NCBI GenBank assembly: GCA_024663395.1
Contig: JANFAH010000091.1
Span: 1 to 64,000 of the forward strand
Origin: Pisolithus tinctorius
Taxonomy: Eukaryota > Basidiomycota > Agaricomycetes > Boletales > Pisolithaceae
Length of the DNA: 64,000 nt
Reading direction: 5' to 3'
The translations under genes and the position numbers were made by a program. The notes under the pieces were generated by a model that was not told where the DNA came from, did no database searches, and worked only from the letters and a program-made list of their open reading frames with translations. Shown here one piece after another: positions 31,027 to 42,216 of this stretch (position 1 is the first letter of the stretch; every line of letters begins with the position of its first letter).

Positions 31027-32582
31027 ACAACCTATGTGCCCTTTGGCGGGACTTCAGGCACAAATTTCGCACCCAACATGCAATCGACCACCTTCATAAA
31101 GCAATATCCCTGCACGAATTTGTTCTGCAACCCCGTCCCGTTGGACATGCCAGTCACCCCTTGAACCTTCATGACCTTGCACTATGCTTAATAGAGGGGT
31201 TTGACGATACAGCCAATGCTGGTTGGTGTTTTGGACAAGGCTATTTCGCTCGAACAAAAGGCGCTGGAACTAACTGCTCCCGGAGACCTGAGTTACGACA
31301 TATCCTAGGACCGTCTTGCAACCTATCTCCAGATAAAGATCAACCCTCAGATTTCCACGGTATCTTCCATTCGGTCGGTCGCTACGGAATATGAGGTCAG
31401 CCAAGTCATTCGACACGTCGTTTTTGAGACCCTCGAAAGCATGCCAACTAGACTGCTACACACGCAAATGGGCACCCTGTGCAGCCGGGATGAGCAGATA
31501 TCAAAATTGCAATACAACCGGCTGTTGTCTTCGGCCATGTCATATGACCCTGTGGAACGAGTCGGCCGTATCCATGCTGACGTCTCGAGATACTTCCGGT
31601 TTGTCATGTTCTCTCACCGCTGGGGTGAAGGTGAACCATTACTCCGCGACATTCAAAGTTGTCCAATATATGACATGACATCGGGTGGGTTTCACAAAAC
31701 TTCGGAAGTTCTGTCTTACTGCTTTGAAGCGAGGTTACCTGTGGGCGTGGAGCGATACCTGCTGCATAGATAAAGATAGCAGTGCTGAGTTGCAAGAGGC
31801 GATAGGATCGATGTTTGGGTGGTATCGACGATCTGCCTAACGATCGTGTATCTTGCCGACGTTTCTAAGACTAGGACATTTACCGGAAGCCAATGGTTCG
31901 GACGCGGATGGACTCTCCAAGAACTGTTGGCCCCCCACACCGTCCTATTCTACACTCGAACCTGGTCGCTGTACAAAAACATCGAATCCTCGAATCATAA
32001 AACAGATGCTATCATACTAGAAGAACTTGCAGGCGCAACCGGAATAGAATCTCGGTTTCTCACTGATTTTTCCCCTGGCATGGATGATGCACGCTCGAGA
32101 CTTCGATGGGCATCGTCACGCCGTACCACCCGTCCTGAAGACGTTGCCTACTCGCTTTTTGGGATTTTCAATCTCCATCTACCCGTCCTTTATGGTGAAT
32201 CTGCGGAATCAGCCCTGGGTCGACTCCTAGGAAAAGTCATATCATATCACGGTTTGGGGATATCTCGATGCTGGACTGGATTGGGGAGGCATCGACGTTT
32301 CATAGCTGTTTCCCGGCCCGCATTGCATGGTACCAGCCATTGCCATTGCCCCCTGTCCCTCCAGCCGGGCCAGAAGAGCAGTCATTGACGGCGAGTCAAC
32401 CGCCTGCGTCATCCAAAGCACTGCGAAAGTTGTACCGCTCGCTCATTAAGTCACCCCTGCTACGATTTGTGAACCGACGCCTTACGTTGGCATGTTTCTC
32501 CTATCGTGTCACAGCGGTTGAACTGACGAAGGCGGATCTATCCTCACCATCGAGTTGTACATATTCCAGGCATTTTGTTTGA
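31027..32582 (+). pseudogene. HET-domain half of the TPR-HET gene
   Basis: After one more TPR and a linker (LATYLQIKINPQIS) comes a HET domain: YFRFVMFSHRWGEGEPLLRDI (the SHRW core) near 31600, DTCCIDKDSSAELQEAI near 31765, LTIVYLADV near 31845, GRGWTLQELLAP near 31905, then RRTTRPEDVAYSLFGIF near 32125. Three small lesions break the frame: an extra A in the AAAA run near 31700, a missing C near 31838 that restores the frame, and a 5-base duplication of TATCA near 32240. The first two are in homopolymers and could be assembly errors; if so, the gene could be nearly intact. It ends 220 bp before copy C of the dioxygenase family. Confidence 0.75.
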
Positions 32583-32732
32583 GGTCGCTTGAGATCACGG
32601 TGCCGGTGAATCCTACAAGTCTTATTGTAAGTGTTCGTGCCGTTTGGCGAGATTGGTTGAAACCTCATACTGATCCTCATGAAAGCGTACTACATACGTA
32701 GTCACCCATAATGAAGCTCACTTGCCTTTCGT

Positions 32733-32741
32733 TATCAGATA
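32733..32741 (+). promoter_or_regulatory. GATA-type palindromic motif before copy C
   Basis: TATCAGATA, which reads GATA on both strands. The same motif lies at a similar place before copies D and F, and as TATCAGCTA before H. Confidence 0.4.
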
Positions 32742-32800
32742 GGCGCCGTATACTTACACAGAGGATGAATGACAAAGCTTCGTCCCCGTGTGTGAGCAAG

Positions 32801-34677
32801 ATGTTGCTGGTGGAAATAGCGGCCTCCAGCGGTGCATTTGATAGTATACCCATTGTGTGCGTCGTCGCCTTCTGCCATGCCTCGTCTCAATCTAACTTGC
32901 CGGACAGAAATATAGGCCATACGTCGACAACTGAAGAACGGGCTGCGTCAGCTCGGCAGATAAGGGATGCCTGCATGAATGTCGAGTTCTGCTACAGTGG
33001 GACAAAGCCACTTGACTTGATACCAGTCATTGTCTAACGGTCTATTTGCAGTTAGAAATCATGGTATCCCCGAAAAGATGATCGACAGGGTCCTCTCGGC
33101 CATGACAGCTTACTTTTCTCTCCGAATCGAGATGAAGATGAAGGTAGGCGCACTGCCTTCACGTCACCTCAATCCTTTGCCTTACCCCAAAAAGCTCTAT
33201 CACAGAGAAGGCGCGAATTACAGGGGATATGCGCCCGTGTTAGACTCCAACATCGACTCAGAGAACAAAGGCGTTCTGTTCGAAGGTTTCGTAATCAGTC
33301 GGGAAGAAGTGATATTCGAGGAAAACGATGACAAGGAAGCGAATGCCGATACCACTATTATTCCGAACCTATGGCCCTCGGAACCCGCCGCTGTCCGTGA
33401 AGCGTTTGTTAATTACTAGTACGTCGCATAACAGCATACCGACGGTGGCAGCGCAACTCAACCCGTTCTGTGGTAAAGCCATGCAGCTGTAAGCATCAGA
33501 AACGCCCTGTTCCGCCTCTTTGCCCTTGCATTGGATCTCCCTGAAACATACTTTGATGACAAGGTATAGCCATTCCTATAATCTCGTCGTCCTCCCCACT
33601 ATTTATAGAACAAGAATCTCCCAACGATGCGGGGCCACCAGTATCCCCCTCAAGCAGGTTCCGAAGAGGAATACATCCTTGGAATCAATGCCCACGCAGA
33701 ATAATCATCTCCCTTGCATCCTTGGATATACCCTGACAGACTTCCTCGTAGCTCCGTGAGTGCCGGACTGAAATAACATGCAGTATTTTACCATCTTATG
33801 GAAGGAGCCTGGAATTCAAGCTCTTCAGGTGCTAAACTCGGACAAGCAGCGGACAAATGCACCGCCGATAACTGGAACGCCGTCCATCAAGTATGCATCA
33901 GATCGAAAACGGACTCAACCACTTGATTGATTATCATTGGTGACCTGCTTGCACGATGGACGAGTGACCTTCCATTCTGAGCATAAGTAGTAATTACATT
34001 TCTAATCAACACAGGGTGCTTCGAGATACAAAGGGGATTCAGATAGCGAAGAAAGGCTGCAGCGAGAAGCGTCCGCAGCCTGGATAAACTACAGGGAGAA
34101 AAGGCGCGTAGTTACCGTACAGAGCAACCTCAACCAAAAACAAACCCAAACACACTAGGACGGGGCGACGCAAACCCCTGTGGCCGCCATCCCGCTAAGG
34201 CTCAATGCAAGAACTCGGCCTGCAGGGAGCGGAGCTGTACGGACAGCACTATGATGAGCCTGGTGACGCATAGGTAAGCCAATGATGGCTGACACTTCGG
34301 GCGCAGACGGCATGAGGTAAGGATCTCGTAAAGGCGGCCGCACCCAGTCGGTTAGTCTCGTATAATCAAATTTTAAACCCAATAAAATGCCTGAAAGACG
34401 ACGTGTTGAGTTCAACCGTACATAGAGTGGTCAGCAAGCCTGTGGTCTACGGATATTCCATTGCCGTGTTCGTTGGTATCGATCCCCATGTTTGGGTCGA
34501 GGTGCGATGGCCTGAATTCTTGCTACTGAACACGGATCAATCGCTTCTTCCGGCCCATGCCGAGTTGTATCTCCCTGAGAGACCACCAAGTTACGCACCT
34601 ACCTCTGCAGGGGACCACGTCCAGACGCGCCTGAACATGACCTATCATCGAAACACCGCCTTGAGCGACAAGGTATG
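32801..34677 (+). pseudogene. Dioxygenase copy C, degenerate, with an enlarged intron
   Basis: Begins ATGTTGCTGGTGGAAATAGC and keeps exons 1 to 5 (GAFDSIPI; TTEERAASARQIRDACMN; NHGIPEKMIDRVLSAM; KLYHREGANYRGYAPVLDSN; RLFALALDLPETYFDD). The exon with HxD reads INAHAE but its donor is AT instead of GT, and the micro-exon reads CTCCGTG in place of TTTCGAG. The intron before the distal His exon (about 33966-34397) is some 370 bp longer than in its relatives. The last exons (STVHRVVSK near 34405; final exon to TGA 34675) are recognisable but shifted. Not functional. Confidence 0.8.
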
Positions 34678-34918
34678 AGTCGTTTAGACACAGTTAACCC
34701 ACATGCTCTCAATTTTGTTCCTGAATGTTAAATACAGAAATGCTTTAAAGAACGCTTCCGCAACCTTAACTGCGTAACAAAGGTTTGAATTGGGAAGCAC
34801 CAGTAAAGGTTACCTGATCACGCCCCTTGAACTTTCCGGGGACATTGGTAGGTGCTGAGATGATGTCGCAGGCTCCATATCAGCGCGCATGCCCATAATG
34901 AAGCTTCATTTCGTTTCT

Positions 34919-34927
34919 TATCAGATA
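34919..34927 (+). promoter_or_regulatory. GATA-type palindrome and TATA-like box before copy D
   Basis: TATCAGATA at 34919-34927, then TACTTATACC near 34937, about 50 bases before the ATG. The arrangement is repeated before copy F (39577-39605). Confidence 0.45.
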
Positions 34928-34987
34928 GGTGTTGCGTACTTATACCGAGGGTGAACTACAAGGCTGCCCTCGTGAGCGAGCCTTAAG

Positions 34988-36509
34988 ATGTCTCTGGCAG
35001 AAACTGCGGCCTCGGTGAGTGGCGCCTTCGATAGCATACCCATTATGTGCGTAGTTTCCTACGTTCTCCGGTACTACTTAAACTCGCTTATCGGACAGCG
35101 ACATAGGACATGCGTCGACACCTGAGGAACGGGCTGCGTTGGCTCGGCAGATCAGGGATGCTTGCATGAATGTCGGTTTTTTTTACAGTGAGCACAGACC
35201 CTCCTGTCTTAATATTCATGACTTCTCAACGAGCGACTCACAGTTAGCAACCATGGTATACCCCAGGAGACCATTGGCAAGGTCTTCTCGGCTGTGGAAG
35301 CTTACTTTTCTCTCCCAGTGGAGACGAAGATGAAGGTAAGCCTAATTCCTCATATCACTTGATCCTTGATTCATCTGGAGAAGCTTTACCACGGAGATGG
35401 GAATTTCATGGGATACGAACCCGTGTTGGGCTCCAACGTCGACCCAGTCAACAGAGGCGACCTACACGAAGGTTTCCTATTTGGTTGGGAAGAATTGGTG
35501 CCCGCAGAAAACGACGACAAGCGAGCGAATGATGGTGCCATGGCTGGTGCAAATGTATGGCCCTCGGAACCCGCCGGGTTCCGTGAAGCCTGCCTCAATT
35601 ACTAGTACGCTTCATTCTGACATACTGTTCGAGTGTGCCTCATTTCGTTCCGCGGTCAAGTCATGCAGCTGTAGGTGTTGGAAAGGTCCTGTTCCACCTG
35701 TTTGCCCTTGCATTGGATCTCCCTGAAACATACTTCGATGACAAGGTACGGTCGTTCCTACGTATCCAATTGTTCCCTGACGGTTTTCAGACCAGGAATT
35801 CCGCCGCATCCATGCGTGTTCTCCATTACCCACCCCAAACTGGTCCCGAAGACGATGGTATCGTCGGAATCGGTGCCCACTCAGAGTAAGCATCCCACCT
35901 ATACCCTTGAATCTTCCCTGACAAACCTCTTCATAGTTTTAGGGTTGGGGGTTTCATCAAAGCATATAGAATCTCGAACTGAAATGATATGCAGTGTTTC
36001 ACCATCTTATGGCAAGAACCCGATATTCAGGCTCTTCAACTACTGAACTCCGAGAAGCAATGGGTAAAGGCACCGCCTATCCCCGGAACGCTTGTTATCA
36101 AGTGTGTGGAAGATTGAATGACATTTGAATGATCTGACTGATTGCAACTAGTATCGGTGACCAGTTTGCACGATGGACGAGTGAGTGTTAATCCGGGTAT
36201 ACATACTGACTCCTGTCTCACACGCTCGTCTGGTAGACGACGTATTCAGGTCGACCGTGCATAGAGCGATCAACAGGAGCGGCGTCCGCCGATATTCCAT
36301 TCCTTTGTTCTTCGGCACGGATTACCACGTCCAGATCAAGGTAAGTTGGCCTTGATTGTTGCTACGGCACTCAGATCAATCACCTCGCCCAGCCCATGCC
36401 GAGTTGTGTATCCCCTGAGAGGCCGCCCAAGTACGAACCCATCGCTGCAGGGGACTACATCCATCAGCGTCTGCAGGAGGTGTATTACCAAAACACCTCT
36501 ACCTCCTGA
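34988..36509 (+). CDS. Fe(II)-dependent dioxygenase, isopenicillin-N-synthase family, copy D
   Basis: Eleven exons with GT-AG introns of 45-60 nt give an open protein of about 336 residues, normal for the family. It starts MSLAETAASVSGAFDSIP, then the DIOX_N region (HASTPEERAALARQIRDACMN, then NHGIPQETIGKV). The 2OG-FeII core has the first metal ligands in GIGAHSD, the distal His in RSTVHRAINR and the RYS motif that binds the carboxylate of the cosubstrate or substrate. The Asp of HxD is split by an intron and followed by a 7-base exon at 35937-35943. That exon reads FR, whereas F, H, I and G read FE. Substrate is unknown; members of the family oxidise small molecules using O2, most also 2-oxoglutarate. 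It is the closest relative of copy F; the two share 300 bp of 5' flank. Confidence 0.85.
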
Positions 36510-37371
36510 TGTGGCTAGGCAACTTGTCGTGGTCAACGAGTCAATTTTATAATTGTATGTATGCTTTTTTAACACGATGCTATTTGTTAGATAGGTTTTC
36601 AGCCTCATCTTGCGCGTCTTGTTAGCGGTTGCCACCCGTACTTCAGCAGTTGCCAATGCTGGGTACTAAGCACTACTAGCACAGTATATTTCTGTAAATC
36701 TCGGCCAATCATTCAATCATTGAGGGTGCTTGCAATGCTTATACACACTCTTCAATGGCGCACTTCTAATTGTCATTCGCTGAAGGTAAGCATTTCACTC
36801 TTCGGTAGAGCCCGACTTGGCGATCCACTGTAGACTAGCTATCAAGCTTGAGCGCCAAATGACAAAATCATTCTACATTCCTACTGTCGGGCATTTGTTG
36901 GAACCAGTACCGTCAAACAGGTTTCAAATTCAAGCATCTCCGTGGCCATCGACCAGGGGCCTAATTCTCGCGTTTTGTACATATGTAAGCTTTGGTTTGT
37001 GCAGACCTTTGTAATCGCGTCTGGCTTGTCAGTGTGTGCTGATGTATTTCTTTGGCGGTCGTTCGTCCTACGTGCTTCAAATGCTACGACCGTTGCAGCC
37101 CCGTTTTCCGCTATTCTCGTTCCGCTCGAGTGTCTGAAGCCGACTAGTGCAATTTCTGACGCCGGTTCGTTGTATGGATCAAACTTCTTACGAAGTTTAA
37201 ATCTAAGACGCTCTCCTCATCACCTTCTAAAGCAACCCTTGCGCAGCCGAGGTTGGTTTAGTCTGGGAGGCTCTACGTAATCGCAGTCGCCTATTTCTTA
37301 AAAGATCAGTGTTGTATGCTTGTACTGAGGATGAGCACTGAGTAAGGCTGTCTCTATGAGCGAACCCCAAT
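36510..37371. other. Spacer between copies D and E
   Basis: No gene. Contains a segment near 36905-37090 (TTTCAAATTCAAGCATCTCC; TCGCGTCTGGCTTGTCAGTG) that recurs near 45030 and near 23905, so it is duplicated flank DNA of the array. Confidence 0.5.
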
Positions 37372-38779
37372 ACGTCTCTGGCAGAAACTGTAGCCTCACT
37401 GAGCGGTGCGTTCGATAGCTTATCCGTTATGCGCGTTGTTTCCTACGTCTCCCAGCCTTACTACCTAAACTCACTTATCGGACAACAATATAGGACATGC
37501 GTCGGCACCTGAGGAACGATCCGCGTTGGCCTGACAAATCAGGGATGCGTGCATAATTGTCAGGTTCTTTTACAGTGGGAACAGACTCTCATGACCTGAC
37601 ACAATTTTCCAACGAGCTATTTGCAGTCAAAAATTCCGGTATACCTGAAGAGACAATCGATAAGGTCCTCTCGGCCATGAAAGCTTCCATTTCTCTCCCA
37701 ACTGAGACGAAGATGAAGGTAGGTCCAACGTCCTCGCATTGCCTTGATCCTCGCCTCATCAGATTCAGCTTTACCACAGACAAGGCGCACCTTTCAGAGG
37801 ATATGAGCCTATTATAGATTCCAACGTCAACCTACCCAACAGAGGTGATCTGAACGAAAGCTTTGTGACCGGTTGGGAAAAACTGGTACCAGAGGAAAAC
37901 GTCGACGATACCCCGGTAGTTGCTATCCGATGGCCCTCAGGACCCGCTGGGTTCCGTGAAGCCTGCCTGGATGACTAGTACGTTTCGTAATGGCAAACTA
38001 CTTTCGGAACGTGACTCATCCCATTAATCAAGCCATGCCGCTTCAGGCGTCGCAAAGGACTTGTACCTCCCCTTCGCCCTCGCATTGGATGTCCCTGAAG
38101 CGTACTTTGATGACAAGGCCCCACTGTTCCCACATGTACACTCGTGATCTTCAGCCGGGTTTTCAGTTCAACTAAGCGCGACCTCATGCGGGGTCTTCAT
38201 TATCCCCCTCAGGCAGGTCCAGAACACGATACCATTGTCGGAATTGGCACACACTCAGAGTGGTCATCTCATTTTCATCGTTGAATATCCTAGACTCCGC
38301 GAAGCAATGGACAAACGTTGCGCCGATCCCTGGGACGCCGATCGTCGAGTACGTGCCAGACCGAAAGGAATGTGCATAGCTTCTCCGACTGATTGCGCTT
38401 AGTATGGGCGACCTGTTTTTACGATGGACAAATGAGCTGCGATTTCAAACATCATGATGATTCCAGTCTCATATGCTTTCCCTGAAGGATGATATATTTA
38501 GGTCGGCCACGCCACGAGGTCAACAGGAGCGGCGTCTGCTGTTACTCTATTCCAATGCGGATTTCCACGTCGAGGTCTAGGTATGTTAGCGGCTGATTCT
38601 TGAAACGAGACCCTGATCACTACTTCTTCCAGCCCATACCGAGTTGTGTATTTCCTGAGAGACCAATCAAGCATGAAACCATCAAATCAGGATAATACGC
38701 CCGAAGCGCATTCGAGAGATGTACCAACAAAGGGACACCACCCCGATGACGCAACTAGGCATAACGATGGACAATGAGA
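37372..38779 (+). pseudogene. Dioxygenase copy E, degenerate
   Basis: Aligns with G over its whole length and into 600 bp of 3' flank. The start codon is ACG (37372) where the other copies have ATG. Exon 2 carries a TGA in place of the Arg codon (GCCTGACAAATC). Exon 3 is well kept (ETIDKVLSAMKASISLPTETKMK). The exon with the distal His reads SATPRGQQ in place of STVHRAIN, so the metal site is lost. Exon 11 contains TAA in frame. Confidence 0.8.
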
Positions 38780-39576
38780 CACACACCCTCGATCAAATAT
38801 ATACCTGTTGCTGAGTACTTGACTGCTTTATAGGAAGGAACTTACCTTTGCTACGGGAACCTCCACAGGCAGGCCGAGTAATGACCGTCCATAACCTGCA
38901 CAAAATCAACTTCGACGACATTACTTGTCGCCGCGAATGTAAACAGGCTCCCCTAATTTGCACCAATAACAAACTGCATCAATTGGACTCATCTACCGGT
39001 GCACTTCGACAGAATGAGACGTAGATAGGTTGATATCCCGTTTCCGTTCCTGATAAGATGTATACCATGCCAAAGGCATTCTCTCGACGGACCACTCATG
39101 ATCTGTTTGCATAGTCAGCTGCCAGATCTGCGCTGCTTAAGCATTTCATGCGGGCAGGCTTTAAGTAGAATAAGACAGGACACATTTGGTTTAAGCATCA
39201 TGTACCTCCATCAAATAAGTCGTTTTAGACACAGATAAACCACACCCTCTCGATTCTCGTCCTAAATGCTAAGTACAGAAATGCTCTGTAGAACGCCTCC
39301 GCAAGCTTGACTGAGCAACCAACCTCTGCACAAGTTTGAATTCGGAAGTCGCCAGAAAAGGTTACGTAATCACGCTTACCTTTCGCACTCCCGAGGACAC
39401 TGGTTGGCCCTGAGGAGATATCAGGCATTTATTGGGTCCAGCACTCAGGCTTGACACGACACCTCCTGGGGCACCAATCATCTGCCTTCTTCCCACGTTT
39501 GGTTCCCTTCGAGGATAGGTCTTTGCGCCGCTGATGTTGGTTCACGTCAGCGGAAACACCCATTATGAAAACTTCA
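38780..39576. other. Spacer between copies E and F
   Basis: No gene. 38780-39215 matches the 3' flank of copy G (46930-47400), and 39219-39440 matches the 5' flank of copy D (34679-34870). The spacer is a mosaic of two duplicated flanks. Confidence 0.6.
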
Positions 39577-39585
39577 TATCAGATA
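39577..39585 (+). promoter_or_regulatory. GATA-type palindrome before copy F
   Basis: TATCAGATA, followed by TATTTATACC near 39595, about 50 bases before the ATG of copy F. Confidence 0.45.
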
Positions 39586-39646
39586 AGTGTTGTGTATTTA
39601 TACCGAAGATGAGTTGTAAGGCTGTCCCCGCAAGCGAGCCTTGGAG

Positions 39647-41184
39647 ATGTCCCTGGCAGAAACTGCAGCCTCGGTGAGTGGTGCCTTCGATAGCATACCC
39701 ATCATGTGCGTCGTTTCTTACGTCCCCAAGCACCACCCGTACTAACTTACAAGTTATCGGACAGCGACATAGGACATGTGTCGACACCTGAGGAACGGGC
39801 TGCGTTGGCCCTGCGGGTTAGAGATGCCTGCATGAATGTTGGGTTCTTTTACAGTGGGCACAGACTGTCCTGTCTTAACACCTACTTTCTAACGAACGAT
39901 TCGCAGTTAGCAACCATGGTATACCCCAGGAGACCATTGACAATGTCTTCTCTGCCGTGAAAGCCTACTTTTCTCTGCCACTCGAGACAAAGATGAAGGT
40001 AAGCCTACCGTTCTTACGTCATCTGATCTTTCTTTCATCCGGAGAAGCTCCATCACAAAGAGGTTGGAAATTTCAAAGGATACGAACCCCTGTTGGACTC
40101 CAACGCCGACCCAGCCAATAGAGGCGACCTACACGAAGGCTTCGAAATGGGTTGGGAAGAATTGGTGCCCAAGGAAAACGACAAAAAGCGAGCGAATGAT
40201 GGTGCTATGGCTGGTGCAAATGTATGGCCCTCGGAACCCGCCGGGTTCCGTGAAGCTTGCCTCAATTACTAGTACGCTCCATTCTGACGTATCATTCGAG
40301 TGTACCTCATCCCGTCCCGTGATCAAGTCACGCAGCTGTAGGTGTCGGAAAGGTCCTGTTCCACCTGTTTGCCCTTGCATTGGATCTCCCTGAAACATAT
40401 TTCGATGACAAGGTACGGTCGTTCCTATGTATCCAACTTTCCTTGCCGATGGTTTTCAGACCAGGAATTCTGCTGCAGCCATGCGCGTTCTCCATTATCC
40501 ACCTCAAACTGGTCCCGAAGACGATGGTATCGTTGGAATCGGTGCCCACTCAGAGTAAGCATCCCACCTATACCCACCCTTGAATCTGCCATGACAAACC
40601 TCTTCATAGTTTTGAGGTTGGGGGTTTTCATCAAAACATATAGAATCTCGAATTGAAATGATATGCAGTGTTTCACCATCTTATGGCAAGAACCCGATAT
40701 TCAGGCTCTTCAACTACTGAACTCCGAGAAGCAATGGGTAAAGGCACCGCCTATCCCCGGAACGCTTGTTATCAAGTGTGTGGAAGATTGAATGACATTT
40801 GAATGATCTGACTGATTGCAACTAGTATCGGTGACCAGCTTGCACGATGGACGAGTGAGTGTCAATCCGGGTATACATACTGATTCCTTTCTCACATGCT
40901 CCCCTGGGAGACGACGTATTTAGGTCGACCGTGCATAGAGCGATCAACAGGAGCGGCGTTCGCAGATATTCCATTCCTTTGTTCTTCGGCACGGATTACC
41001 ACGTCCAGGTCGAGGTAAGGTTGACCTTGATTCTCCTTGCGGCACCCAGATCAATCACCCCGCCCAGCCCATGCCGAGTTGCGTATCCCCCGAGAGACCG
41101 CCAAAGTACGAACCCGTCGCTGCAGGGGACTACGTCCACCAGCGCCTGCAGGAGGTGTATTACCGAAACATCTCTACCTCCTAA
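39647..41184 (+). CDS. Fe(II)-dependent dioxygenase, isopenicillin-N-synthase family, copy F (best model)
   Basis: I could join eleven exons without a stop: 39647-39705, 39765-39853, 39907-39998, 40045-40271, 40328-40412, 40460-40554, 40610-40616, 40669-40775, 40826-40854, 40911-41014 and 41068-41184, giving 336 residues. Residues 1-130 hold the DIOX_N region (SIPI, ERAALALRVRDACMNVGFFY, NHGIPQETI). The 2OG-FeII core has His214 and Asp216 (GAHSD), His272 (STVHRAIN) and Arg282/Ser284 (RYS), all nearly at the positions of isopenicillin N synthase. WPSEPAGFREACLNYY and LALDLPETYFDDK mark the middle helices. No signal peptide or membrane segment, so a soluble enzyme. The substrate cannot be told. 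It is flanked by relatives E and G, and its 5' flank is shared with D. Confidence 0.88.
40610..40616 (+). other. 7-base micro-exon of copy F
   Basis: TTTTGAG between CTTCATAG and GTTGGGGG. It completes the Asp of HxD and adds Phe-Glu. Needed to keep the frame between exon 6 and the CFTILW exon. The equivalent is at 35937-35943 in D, 49335-49341 in H and 56705-56711 (minus) in I. Confidence 0.75.
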
Positions 41185-42216
41185 TGGGGCCAGGAACTTG
41201 TCATGGTCCATAAGTCGATTTATAATTGTATGTATGCCTCTCAATACGCATGGTCTTTATTAGATAGGTTTACAACCTTGTCTCACCCTTGTCGCATCCT
41301 GTCGGTGGTCGGGCTCGGCCCCAGGAAGGTGGGTAACCCGCTCGCTCTGACAGGTAACCATGGTGCAGACGTTAAGGTCGCAGTGCGCAGCGGAATCTTC
41401 GTGTTGTCGCCAGAACCCACGAAATATTTTTTGAAGCAGCTCTGGAAGTTCGCGTTTGACAATTGATTACCAGGACCAGTGTTATTATTATAGTAACTGT
41501 TTCTAGGTGTATGCCTGCAGGTCCGAAATACTTAAAGCGTGTGCTGGCAATGGGGACTGAGCTTTATGATTTGCGCTTTCTTTCCGAACGCCGTCTAGGC
41601 TTGTCAAATTTGCGTGGTGCATGCATTGGTCCTGTTATTAACCGGATAGGCCCCTGTAAGCGTGGATAGGCATTGGAAGGAGCTGGTCACTTGAGTGTCG
41701 ATGTCTTTTCTGAGATTCTGAACTGCTGCTAACTCATAAGTTGCCTCAATCTAGTCCACTCCTTTCGCTCCTCAACATGAATTGTACACACCCTACACTC
41801 ATGTGACCGGCAGGACCAGCCTATCAAAAGATTGGCGACGAACATCTTCATAGACCTGCGTCTAGGAAGCAGTGGTATTTCCAGTTATAAATACGACATT
41901 TTATCTTGCGGAGTAACAATGGAATGTCGAATGCAGGAATGCAGGATGGAACTACTGGTATCATGCCCCTCTCCGCGACGCTGTATGCCCTAAGTGCCGC
42001 ATCGGCAGCGATGCTGATGCCAGCCACTTAGCGCATGTCAAACTGCCTTGCTCCATCCATTGAACTCTCTACATCGTCCGAACGCTTTGGCAAATTTGCA
42101 ACGTGGACAGCCTTAGTATATCGATCTGGCTCGGTACCTGAAGGTGAACCCTGGTTTCGAAGGAATTGCCGTGTATTCAGTGATGCTAGAAGTGAGTTGG
42201 CATATACTACTCAGTA
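41185..42216. other. No supported gene
   Basis: An open frame to 41466 ends in a coding-like stretch (VVGLGPRKVGNPLALTGNHGADVKVAV) that I cannot assign. Otherwise nothing. Confidence 0.4.
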
